A stretch of 64,000 nt of DNA, taken from NCBI GenBank assembly GCA_033964015.1, contig JAWWUD010000056.1, forward strand, positions 62,001-126,000, read 5' to 3'. Shown here one piece after another: positions 35,111-46,400 of the stretch (its first letter is position 1; each line of letters begins with the position of its first letter). Under the pieces are notes generated by a model, which worked only from the letters and a program-made list of their open reading frames with translations, was not told where the DNA came from and did not search any database. The DNA is from Scolanthus callimorphus (taxonomy: Eukaryota; Cnidaria; Anthozoa; Actiniaria; Edwardsiidae). A program made the translations under genes and the position numbers.

Positions 35111-36479
35111 TATCCTTAATTGCAACTAGGTACTGGAAAACAAGGTGCTGGGTGACCAGTAATGGGTAGAAGTACACTAGGCTGCTGTGAGTGTAAACAT
35201 AGATACCAACCTTTGTCTGTCATCCTTTCCACAGTCTTTTGCGTCCCTCTTATGGACGACTGGGTATGATTCAGTGTGTGTGCGGGCGAGCGGGCTGGTT
35301 GAAATCAAGTGGGACCCGATTTTTTATGGCACAAACAAAGATAACTCCCAATGCATATTATAATAACAAGCAAGAATAAATTTATAACGCACAACTGGAA
35401 CGGTAATGCAGGTGTGTATAATGTATCTGTAGTTTCAATTCACATGTTATAGTCTATTAATGCATATTTCCAAAAATATTATGCAAACACGAATAGCCAA
35501 TCACAGAGTAGTTTGTTCATGTACCGGATGACTCGACTTATTAAAATAACAATGCAAGGTAAAAAACAAGTGCTGGTAGCCCTGAGGGTCAATGAAATTT
35601 ATAACATTTGGTATCGTAACCAGTCTATTGAAAAAGTTGAAAAGTTGCTATAATGGGTACCAATGGGCATAAAAGTTGATTTCAGATGTGCATCAGAGAT
35701 GTAATGGGAATTCATTACGTGACCGGATGATAAACAAGTGCGTGCCTGAGGGTCAAACATTTGGTATCGTAACCAGTCCATTGCATTGAATAAGACGTTT
35801 TTGTATCGTGAAGTTTGTACATGAAATTCAGTTGTTTAACATATTGAAGTCTCAAGAGAAATATATAAGCCATAATAACTCCATAATGAGCTAGCTGTGG
35901 CATAATATATCGTTCGGTATGACAACTGTATTCTGTCAAATCACATATAGTGTTAAAACAAAACGCTATTCTTTAGTGCACAATAATATCCCGTTTATTC
36001 GTGAAGTGTTTTGAAAAGAGACCCGCTAAAAGAAGGTTCAAGACAACGAGAAATCGACATAGAGTTGTAATTGCTATATATAAGTTTTTGTACGACAAAT
36101 GCTGAAAAAAGTATAGGTCTCGATGCACACTCGTTCTGAAATGCTGGCGGGAAATCCAATATAACGCAATTTAGCAAACTTATATAGTGGCAAAGTCGTA
36201 CAATATTAAGGCGAAATATGTAACAAGAAGGCGGAACGATTTATAGTATAAATTAAAATCACTACAGAATCAATCCTCAAAATCCACCCAGGTCTCAACT
36301 TATCTCAAGAGCAGGTCACTGACAAATTCCTCGAAATTTGATCGAAATGAGCATTCTAATTAACATCATATTATCAAAACTTCTGAACAAATTAGCAGAA
36401 AAAGGTAGTGTTTTCGCAAAAATTTCTAATACTCCTGAAAAAAGAGAAAAAAGAACTTAGAATGCTTAAGTTTACTCAC
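35111..36479. other. Interval without recognised genes
   Basis: Degenerate array edge to about 35200, then AT-rich sequence. Two direct copies of TTTGGTATCGTAACCAGTC occur at about 35606 and 35760 with GGGAATTCATTACGTGAC near 35706, similar to 24597-24620. Confidence 0.4.
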
Positions 36480-36686
36480 GTTTTTCCTTCGGACGCTCCG
36501 TAGATTGTTCATCAGATCCGAAGATGTTGACGTTTTGGACGCCATATTCCGAATGCAAGCATTCTCACAGTAACTTTTAACCTCAGAACTTCGCTTGGAT
36601 ACGAAATCCAAATACTGAGAAGTCTGCAGCATTGAACTCGCGAAGATTCCCAAGAAAAAAGCAAACTTTGCTGCGTCTGTGAGCAT
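36480..36686 (-). CDS. Signal-peptide first exon of an unrecognised secreted protein
   Basis: The minus-strand ATG at 36686 opens a 69-codon exon ending at a consensus donor (AAAAAC|GTGAGT, phase 0). The product begins with a signal peptide, KFAFFLGIFASSMLQTS, then LDFVSKR (a dibasic site), SSEVKSYCENACIRN with two cysteines four residues apart, and a basic end LRSVRRKN. The architecture (signal peptide, one Cys pair, dibasic sites, phase-0 donor) resembles the first exon of the gene at 52190. The second exon was not found, so this may be a peptide precursor, a larger secreted protein or a broken gene. Confidence 0.4.
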
Positions 36687-36929
36687 TTTCTTGCTTCATG
36701 TATTGTTCATAACGTCTTGAGCTCAAACATTCACAAAGTGAGCAAGCAACCTTGAAGCAAAGTGTCTATCAATAAGGTCGACATGCACTGTTTGCATGAT
36801 AATTGAATGCGATCTGCCAATAAGCATAAGGGATGGAAATTCGGGTTCAAGAGGTGAACTTGGGACAGTTTGGAAAACAACGCAATAGACGTCTCGGCGA
36901 CTTTTAGTAACGCTAGAAAAATTAATGGA

Positions 36930-37135
36930 GGCAGCGTGGCCGATTGGTCAGCGCGTCGGACTTGCAATCCGGTGCCTCCGAGTTCGAGTCCCACTCGCTG
37001 ACCACTAACAGGATTTCTTTCTCGGTGCTGTAAACATTGCAATGCCGGGATCGACCAGATCGACTTCTCGGCCATGCTTGTAGATAGCCAACTGGTTTGC
37101 CTCTCTGCCAGTTGGGATTCTTAAGTGAATGTCTG
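36930..37135 (+). repeat. tRNA-derived SINE
   Basis: The head reads GCAGCGTGGCCGATTGGTCA...GGACTTGCAATCC...GAGTTCGAGTCCC, with A and B boxes of an RNA polymerase III promoter and an almost intact anticodon arm. It is followed by an unrelated body (CTCGGTGCTGTAAACATTGC). The acceptor stem is not closed, so this is a SINE and not a functional tRNA. Confidence 0.7.
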
Positions 37136-37154
37136 TGAAATAGCTGGCTAGCTA

Positions 37155-37381
37155 AGGGGTGGACCATTAGAAATTGGGGGAGGGGGGTGGCAATTCCCAA
37201 AAAAAAATTCGAGCAAGGCCAATCCTTCCAAAAAAAAAATCTTGCAGAGATCCAAGCTAGTAAAAAACATGATATAAATTCCGAAAAAAAATTCTTGCAC
37301 AACCTGATCCCCGAAAAAAAAAATTCATGCACAAAAAAATTGCCACCCCCCCTCCCCCAATATCTAATGGTCCACCCCTAA
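37155..37381. mobile_element. GGGTGGACCATT MITE, copy 2
   Basis: Ends AGGGGTGGACCATTAGAAAT and the inverse TAATGGTCCACCCCT, with TA at both borders and purine-rich arms. Best-preserved copy of this family in the window. Confidence 0.85.
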
Positions 37382-37429
37382 GTGCACTTCCACTATAAAT
37401 ATCAATTTACATTTTTTTTACATTTTACA

Positions 37430-37905
37430 TTTTTTTCTAATATCTCGAGAACAAAACATCGCTAGGTGCAACCAAACTTGGCTAAAGTTATCTCCGTGAC
37501 AAAGGGCGTCCAGCAACAAAGTCACATGACATTACGTCATTGATGACGTCATAAAAACTACAAAAGTTAATATCTCGAGAACGGAACTTCGCTAGGTGAC
37601 CAAACTTGGACAAAGTTATCTGAGTGACAAGGGGGTCCAGCAACAAAGTCACATGACATTACGTCATCGATGACGTCATCAAAACTAGAAAAATGAATAT
37701 CTCGAGAACACTAAAACATCGCTAGGTGACCAAACTTGGCTAAAGTTATCTCCGTGACAAAGGGCGTCCAGCAACAAAGTCACATGACATGACGTCATAG
37801 ATGACGTCATTAAAACTAGAAGACATTGACATCCGAGAACGGAGCATCGCTAGTGGCCAAACTTGGGTAAAGTTATCTTCGAGCATGGGAGGTGCAACAC
37901 CAAGG
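37430..37905. repeat. About 120 bp tandem repeat with TGACGTCA sites, four copies
   Basis: Units contain AATATCTCGAGAAC, CATCGCTAGGTGACCAAACT, TTGGCTAAAGTTATCTCCGT and AAGTCACATGACATTACGTC followed by ATNGATGACGTCAT. Three units each carry a TGACGTCA palindrome (CREB/ATF-type) next to an ACGTCA half site. Confidence 0.8.
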
Positions 37906-37949
37906 TCAAGTGGATGTTGTGTAGTATGCCACGAGGATGAATTCTATAA

Positions 37950-38100
37950 ACTATTTTATACCACGCTACATAAAATTTAAGGCAAAGTCTTACATAAATG
38001 CAGTGCACAATGGGAAGGTTGAGTGCAATACCGCCGAATATACAACGCCATTACTGCATTCTGATTGGCTGTATTTTATGTGGCGTGGTATAAATTGTGT
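37950..38100. mobile_element. TATACCACG-type MITE, copy 3
   Basis: TTTTATACCACGCTACATAA is mirrored by TATTTTATGTGGCGTGGTAT, with CTGCATTCTGATTGGCTGT inside. The cleanest inverted ends of the three copies. Confidence 0.85.
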
Positions 38101-38404
38101 GTACACCTATTTATATTAACTTTACTCCGTGAACCTTGCTTTCTTTCTCGACGTTGTCTGGCTTTAGTTCAGAGGGAAGCCAGTTGACTGTTAGACTAGA
38201 TATTTCAGTTTTTGTTTTAAGCTAATATATCACTTTTAAAACTTTTGACATGACAAGTAGAAATATTTACTTTTGCCTCCACTTCATAACACAGACACAA
38301 TAAACAGTTCAGGAGATCTCCTGTTTATTTTGGAAATGTAACCAGCGCCCTACGAGCAGTACATCACTGCTGAAGGTCATATACAATTAGATCATACGAT
38401 ACTT

Positions 38405-39145
38405 AAGCAATAAAAATACTTTCCGCGTGCTCTCTGGTTTCTTACAAACATGAGGGGGATGTTTGGAGAACTGATCAAAACTTGAAAGACACGGCCGGAG
38501 GCGAGTGTCTTTCAAGTTTTATCAGTTCGACCAACATTCCCCAAGTGTTTGTAAGAAACCAGAGAGCAGTGGAAAGTATTTTTATTGCTTTTAGAAAATA
38601 ACGTACACACGCGCGAAATCGTTGCGTGACAATCGTGTTTCTCAGGTCTCTTACAAACACGCCTTTTAACCAATCAGAATGCGCACATTCACCATATAAA
38701 ATAGGTGTTATTTTCTAAAATACAATACAAAACAACACAATAGGATACAACATTTTACAATTTACTGCTACTGTATCTGGACCGAGTTCCCCTGACCCAT
38801 GCTCAGCATAAAGTGCTCTGGGGGTTTAAGAGCCGAAGAAGTAATTCTCTAAATGAGCATATAAATATTTATAAAATAGCTAAGATAGTACGCGCGCTCT
38901 GATTGGTTGAGAGCTGTCCATTCTCACATTATAAACGCACGGCAGGTGCAAAGCTATTTTATAAAAGCAATAAAAAGCGGATTTCTGTGATTTATAATGG
39001 GAGAAACGCACTTGGGATGCTGGAAAAACACTTGAAAAGTTTGAAACTCACTCGCCGTCGTTTCTCGTGTTTTCCAGCATTCCTCGTGCGTTTCTCACAT
39101 TATAAACCACGGAAATCCGTTTTTTTATTGCTTCAATATGTAACC
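38405..39145. mobile_element. Two foldback elements, 38405-38710 and 38868-39140
   Basis: The first has arms ATAAAAATACTTTCCGCGTG / AGTGGAAAGTATTTTTAT and CTCTCTGGTTTCTTACAAAC, and ends with AACCAATCAGAATGCGCAC. The second is the GTACGCGCGCTCTGATTGGT family, with AAAAAGCGGATTTCTGTGAT mirrored near 39110. A short stretch between them shows nothing recognisable. Confidence 0.7.
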
Positions 39146-39689
39146 GATGATAAAAAAAAATCGACAAAAGTCGAATTACCTATAGGGAATATAACGTTGA
39201 AAGCATTGGGGATCACGCGCGCACTTTATAACGAGAACTAAAAATACCCCTAAAAGCGAATGTTTTCTTGAAAATCTTTTTAAAAAGTTACTTGAGTAAT
39301 TATACTAAAACAATTAGTCGTCTTGACTTCGTCTCGGTGACTATTTGCCGATATTTACGTCGCATGATTATAGTAAAGCAGAAAAATTATTGAAAAAATA
39401 TTTTGGTATCATAGTGAATAAAACTTAGGTAGGTCGACTTCCCTCAAGTGTGCCAGCGTGTTTTTTTGTATACCCGATATTTAGGTTTTTATCATTGCCT
39501 TTTGAAATGAAATGAAAATGAAATGTATGCACTTGTATTCCGCAAATTATCATATGGATATGTTCAAATACGGTTTACAGATATACATGTGAACATGTCC
39601 GATCCCTGGATGCGGACTGCGATTTATACAATGCAGTTTACAATCATGAGTGGTTGTTAGATATATCATTCTGTAGTGAGCACTGTGGT

Positions 39690-39925
39690 TGTTTAACGTC
39701 CCTCGCATAGTGGTTAAGTGTAGTGGGCTGAGAGACGGGACCTCGGTTTATTGTCTCTTCCGAAAGACGTGAAACACAGGAGAAATAACGAATCACTTCA
39801 ACCCACGATGAGCACATGGTTCGAAACAGCAGAGAAAAATCCCAACTGCCCCCGACTGGGATTCGAACCCGGTACGTGCACAGAGGTGAGAGGCAAGCGC
39901 TTTACACGCTACGCCACCCGTGCCT
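39690..39925 (-). repeat. tRNA-derived SINE, minus strand
   Basis: On the minus strand the head reads GGCACGGGTGGCGTAGCGTG with B box CCGGGTTCGAATCCC. The body ends GAGGGACGTTAAACAACC, matching AGAGGGACGTTAAAGAACC in the SINE at 60118-60512, so both share a 3' module. Confidence 0.75.
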
Positions 39926-40409
39926 TTTAAAGAAAAAAAAATTAGAACGCTGACACACTACCTTAGGGTCATACAACATGATACGAAACTGGGTGCTTAT
40001 ATTGAATTCTAAAGGACTAGAACTTAAAAAGGAAAGAAAAACATATGTTTTGGTAAATAACTATCAAACCAATAATAATTTACTAAATAATTATCAATCC
40101 ATTAATAACTTACTAAATAATTATCAATACATGAATAATTTTTAAAGGCAATTATATTATTAACCATTAATATTTTATTAAAGTTGATAAAAACCACCCA
40201 CGATTTTCCATAGTAATATCTCATCAGTTATGTTTTAAATCCCGCCACCAGTAACGAAAACGAAAGTGAATAGCAAACTGCGACGTTATGAATTGGACGA
40301 CCAATTGCTAAGAAACTACGCAAAAATTGATTGTACTTTCAGAATTGAAATGCACACAAAACACTTGCGATACTTGTCGAGATATAGGAAGCAGGGCAGC
40401 GAAAAGGCG

Positions 40410-43400
40410 ATGGGACTTACTAACGTGCTTCTGATTGTACTGATACCATTACGCGGTAGGTGCTACGAACGGGGCTACGAATAGAGTACTCAAGTGTGAC
40501 GTCATAAATTTGAAAAATCTTGAATTTCCAATTTTATTCCACGAATAATGAAAGACAACGTGGAAAGATAATCGGATGCAAAAAATGAGGCAAATCGGTT
40601 GAAACGCGACCGAGATATGGCCACCTGAACACATAATTTTCGTTAAAAAATCACTGTATTTTAGACTGTTTTCAAAACTTTATAAACGCAACCAAAAATA
40701 CAGAAAATTATGTATTCACGGGCCATATCTCGTTCTCGTTGCAACCGATTCGCCTCATTTTTGGTATGTAGCATTCATTTATTATGCCCTTTCCAAATCC
40801 AAGGTACCCTGGAAACTAGAGGCTCGAGGTCCGAAGAATTGAAATTTTCGAGCGTACCGAGAAAATTTTAGGCCCGAGAAACAACACAAACGCGAACGGG
40901 CAGAGTTTCAGCCTGTGGTCCCCAGGGTAAATCTAAATCGAAAAATTGTTTTTTGTGACGTCAACATTTGAGTACTCTATTTTTTGCTTAGCTATATACT
41001 ATTAAGGTAATTAGAATTTTAAAATGACCAGAAATAAGACTTTAGTTGATGTTCGTTTACTCTTAGTGTTTAGTAAAGCCATTGACTGAATTAGGTTTTG
41101 ATTAGAGATCGACAGCAGAGACGCATCTGAATTCACACTTATGCGTTACAAAATTTTGAATTTATACGTAACGAATAGTTCTCTCTTTGAACGAAGCGCA
41201 TGCGAAACTCGGTGACAACTAATAGGTAAAGGTAAAGAACCTACAGCGGCGGACAAAAGTATCGTAAACACCCCGTTCCCCCTTCCAACATTGAACAGGG
41301 GAGCGGGGAACAGCCTGGATAGCAAGTGTTTACTTATTTTTGGCCCCCATTGTAGTTTAAAATGACGACTAACAAACGAATGTGATGTTATTTAGCCAGA
41401 TACATTTTTCAAAAGCGAGGTACAATCTCGTACCCAGAGCCCGTCATCTTTTAGCCAGCGGCTTGAAGTGAGTTAGAGCTTGTTGTCCGCATGCGCGCCG
41501 TTTTAGCCAATCAGCGAAGGCTCTCAAATAGATGTCACCAGCTCCCCGAGAGGTGAGGAGACGGGGAGCAATGGATACAGAATGCTTGTTGACCAGTCCT
41601 AAAGCCGAATTTGTTGCGCATGTGTATTCCTGAGAAAATACTCTCAACTACGACAGGGGTGACGTTGTGCGCATGTCAGCTAAACATGGAGCGACCACTG
41701 GTCAACTCGTTGCTGTCTAAACATCACAAAAGTGTCAGGCCCACGCGGAACTTCACTTTTCCTACTGTGATCGACTTCGCCATCAGATTGGACCACATAT
41801 TCGAGCTGGTAAGCTTGCTAGACTTACAGTCTTGTAACATGGTATATTAGCTCAGGGATAAAGCCCAAAATATGACCGGGCTCAGGGCTCCAAGGAGCGG
41901 GCTAAGGGATAAAAAGGTAAAAGTTGTTTCAGGTCTGGAATCAGGGATCACAAGTTTTAATGACAACAGGATCAAGAATTAGAGTAGATTTAGATGACTG
42001 AGTAATGCATAATCACTTTGCACCTCCGTGCTTGCGGAAACTTGCGTTTCATTTGGCCAAGGAGGTAAAGGAAAAACCTCCTTGGGTTTATTCTTCATGG
42101 TGGTGTCGCTAATGTGGATTTCTCCTCTGGTTTCCTTTCAGAATGCTAAGAAACAGATTGTTGTTTCCAGCGTTTACATCGAGCAGGTGTGTTGTTATCC
42201 ATATCATTCCTTGTTTCTTTGATAGAGCGGATTTCAGATGACTGTCGAAGATAAATAAGACGCGTTTTCTACACGTTTCTATTGGTCGAGGCCTTAGGTG
42301 TTTGTTAAAGGCCAACCAATCCAAATGCAAGAAAAACCAAGACACAGCGACTCTTGTTGGCTGATCGCATTTTTTTTTTCACACCGGGGGTCCACGGCTC
42401 CTGAACACCCCTCTCCCCTGGAATTTGAACAACCCCCTCACTTGAAATTTCCAGGTTGCCTAAACACACACCCCTTTTCCACAGCTTAGACAGACCCCCC
42501 TCCCCCCCCCTGGAATTTTCAGGTGTCCGTAGGTTATTGCTATCGTCTGCGTGCGTGCGTATTTTTTCTTTGCGGACGACTAAACATAAGTCGTACTTAC
42601 TTCGTCCCCTGATTGGTTTGCTGTTAAGTTTGCTTCGTTTCTGATTCGCTAAGTGCATTTACTGTGCGTTTAGTTTTCGACATTCATCTGAAATCTGCTC
42701 TATGATCATTTGGCGAGACTTGAGCGTTCGTTGGTATATTTACGGGTGTCTTGCGTTGCTACGGATTCGTTTTTCGTTAGAAGCTGTGGTGTATTTGCAA
42801 CACAAACTCATCAGTATTACTATATGGGAAGTTCAGGTTGAAAGATAGAACCACAGGAAAGTAAACTGCAATAGCCCCCTCCGCAGGCGTCTTGTGCACG
42901 GCTATTTTCGGTTCGATTCTCGAGACCGATTCTCGAGATTGGGCTTCCTGTGTTATTATGTCAAATGGAATGGGAGCCTAGGGATGAGCGGAAGGAAATA
43001 CGAAACGAGATAGACCATCTCATTCCAGTGTCCTACCCAGCCTACCGCGTTCTTGATTCTCCCACCACAGGAAATCCACTTCATTTACATTTAAAATATG
43101 CCAAGGGACATGCCTGCGGAAGAGGCTAAAACTGCAGTCAACTTACCAGTGTACCATCACACAAAAATTACTTCGAGCCTCCTTAATGCGTTGTTGGCAT
43201 GGCTGTGATTGTAGATATGGAGGGACCATAGCTTACAGTGGAATGAGTCCCAGTATGGGAACATAGATGAAGTGGTCCTCAAAGATAATAAGATATGGGT
43301 GCCCGATATTGTGCTTCTTAACAAGTAAGGACACAACTTCCTCATGTTTTTCAGCTGATCAAAGTGTCTCTTTTCAATTTAGGCGGGAAATATTCAAGAA

Positions 43401-46400
43401 ATCAGAAATGTTTCTCGCACAAACAGATCGAAAATAAAAGACGCCGATTCACCCTGCCCATAATGCATTGCGTAGTTTTGGTTTACATGATTTATTGCAT
43501 CAGAAATGCTGAACGCAACGATAATTACATCCAGAGAATCTTAGGCGAACAAGGATAGAGGTCGGCTTGCCGGTCTCCTGTGTCTCTACTATTACAAGTT
43601 TTTATCGCGTTTTTTTTTTCTCTCTTGCATGCAAATTTCTTGAGTTTATCAAACTACGTCGTGAGGAGACAGAGATCTAATTTCCGCTCTGAGTTTTGAA
43701 GCTACTGCCTTCTTCCCAGCGCTGACAGAGGTACCATGGGAAAGCCCGTCAACCACGGCAACCCTGTTCTCGTCTCCTCAAATGGGACAGTCCGCTGGCT
43801 TGCCCCGGTGATACTGAAGAGCTCATGTAAGATGGACGTCCTCTCCTTCCCGTTTGACGAGCAGTTTTTGTGAGCTGAAGTTCTCGTCTTGGACGAGCAG
43901 TCGACTTCACGTGTTGTTAGTGCCACTGGATGCTGATGTCTTACAGAATTATACCGGTATTTATGCCCAACATGATCTCGAACGATGACTATTCCTAATC
44001 TTACTCGTCTTCGAATTAACGATTATCATCAATCATCTGAAATGCTTATTTAACTTGCGCAAGTGTCCCACATGGCTTTAGCTTGCAGTAGTACACTTGA
44101 ATATGTGATAAGCTCTTAAAGAGTCCTTGCCAGCCACTCCATTGTTATTGTTGTTGTTATTGTTTTAATTTAATATTAGAAGACGAATTACGTGTAGAAA
44201 TCTCTTAATACACATCTAAGAACAAAGTTTTAGATTTGACCAAATTCAATCTAGAACACAGCTCTATATTCTCTAAATCAGCAGATGGAAATGGATGCTT
44301 TCTCCGACTTGGTATGCTATGCTGTCAAAATGGCGGCTGACACAGGCTCTTTAACGAGGTGCTCCCAAAAATATGCTCCCAAAATCGGTAACTCGTGCAT
44401 GCCTTATTCCTAGAGAGCACCGAATGGCACTTAGAGCATGTCTACACCCTCAGATCCTCCTCGAAACCCACCCACTCCTCCCTAGTGTCAAAAGCCGCTA
44501 TTCGTTACGTCATCCACATACGGCGTCACGTGTTCTATTACTTCGTGTACCTGCTGACGCCATGCATGCTGACGTCACTGCTGGCGCTAGTACTATTTAC
44601 CCTACCCCCTGAGAGTGGCGAGCGCATGGTTGTTGGTGTTACTCTCCTATTGGCTTTGACGGTGTTTCTTCTTTTGGCCACGACGCACATTCCACAGACA
44701 TCGGAAGTGGTCCCGTTGGTAGGCAAGTAAGTTCTTCTCACTTCATGAGCGAATTTTAATTCACTACATTAAACACGAGGTTCCGGTATAAAAGGGATAA
44801 CTCCTCCCACCCCGGGGCTCGAGAACAATCAGTTATTAATCAGCTGTCAAAGAGTGAACATCTCACTTCGTCTCTCTGTACCGCGAAATTCAAAATTTAG
44901 AATTCAAATGCGAGCAAAAACGCCAACAAATGATTTCCTACCTGTTTAAATTTGTATTCCTTCTCATTTCTTGCAAAATAATTTTATTCGAACCTTATTT
45001 GGTTCGGATAAAAACGCTTTTCTTCACAGCACAGAATATTATTCGCTCTTTTGAATACTAATTAGTCTCGCTCTCCCCTGAGAATAAAACACCGCTTTTG
45101 TTCGGTCAGAAATAGGTTCGAATAAAATTATTTTGCAATAAATGAAAAGGCACATGGGTTTAAAGAGCTAGGAAATTATTTATTTGTACTTTTGCATCGG
45201 TTTTGAATTCTAAATTTTGAATTTCGCGGTACAGAGAGATGAAGTGAGATGTTCACTCGTTGACAGCTGATTGATAACTGATTGTTCTCGGGCCCCGGGG
45301 TTATCCCTTTTATACCGGAACCTCGTGTTTAAAGCCCTGGTTAAACTACGACACAACGCGCAACAATAGCGCGCAACATTGTAGCCGGACACATGTTTCC
45401 TTCACGTTTCCCAATTTAGCCACGCGAGAAACATTGTTGCGCGCAACAAATTTTGAAGCCGGGACACAAAGAAATGTTTATTTGCAAGACAAGAAACATT
45501 TCATGTGTCCGACACACGCGTACGATGTTTCCTGGATACAAATGTTGCGCACTACATGTGTCCTGGTTTAGCCGTAGCTTAAGACCAACTCAGGTATCTT
45601 AAAGGCCTGGGCGGAAGCCCAATCAAAAATGGCGGACGTAAAACTTAGGGGGGTTGCTGCTTAATGGTTTCCCTGCCAAGCGCGGTGAGCAATTGACTGG
45701 TTTCTTTATTAGCAAAGTCAAGTTAGAACCCTATCACGCGGTGAGCACGTGCTCGCTAAATACACAGCTGCGTTTAGTTGAAATATGATTGGAAATGAGC
45801 GACCAGTGAGAATGCAAAGTAAACGCAAATACAAAATTTTCAAAATTCATATGAAACGCGCTCTACAACAAATTTCGAGTTTCAATCCTGCACATTTTGT
45901 GAAGTCACTGTTCTGCCGCCATTTTGTAGGCCTAGAAAATTCCGAGTTAAAAAAAAGCTTTTTACTTTTGTATCAGCTCATTAAAGGAGGCTTCACAAAG
46001 TTGTTGTAGTTGGGTAAAAAATCGTCTATCGTTAAGCTGGGTGGTAGACGCCCACTGTCGGTAACAGTGACTAACTGGTGCACAAGCTGCACCATTGTAG
46101 CGGCGCGCATGTGTATTTCAGAAAGTAGTGTATATCGATGCTTAGACTATCATTGATATACGTACAGATACTACTCCGTAGTGATAATCGAAGTGGCCTG
46201 CAGCCTCGCCCTGACGTGCTGGGTTCTCCGTTTCCACCACTATGACAGTTCGTTTGGACAAGTTCCGCGGTGGATAAGGGTAAGACTCAATAAAATATTT
46301 TTCATCGATCTCGTCGATGGAGTTGTGATTACTGTGGTATTATGTCGGCTGAGAGAGTACTCAGGAAATCTGCGGACGGCGCTAACTTGTCAGTAGGGAG

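Noticed and set aside
36930..37005. Possible true tRNA gene
   Set aside because: A and B boxes and an anticodon arm are present, but the acceptor stem does not pair and a SINE body follows. The same judgement applies at 1660, 39850 and 60120.
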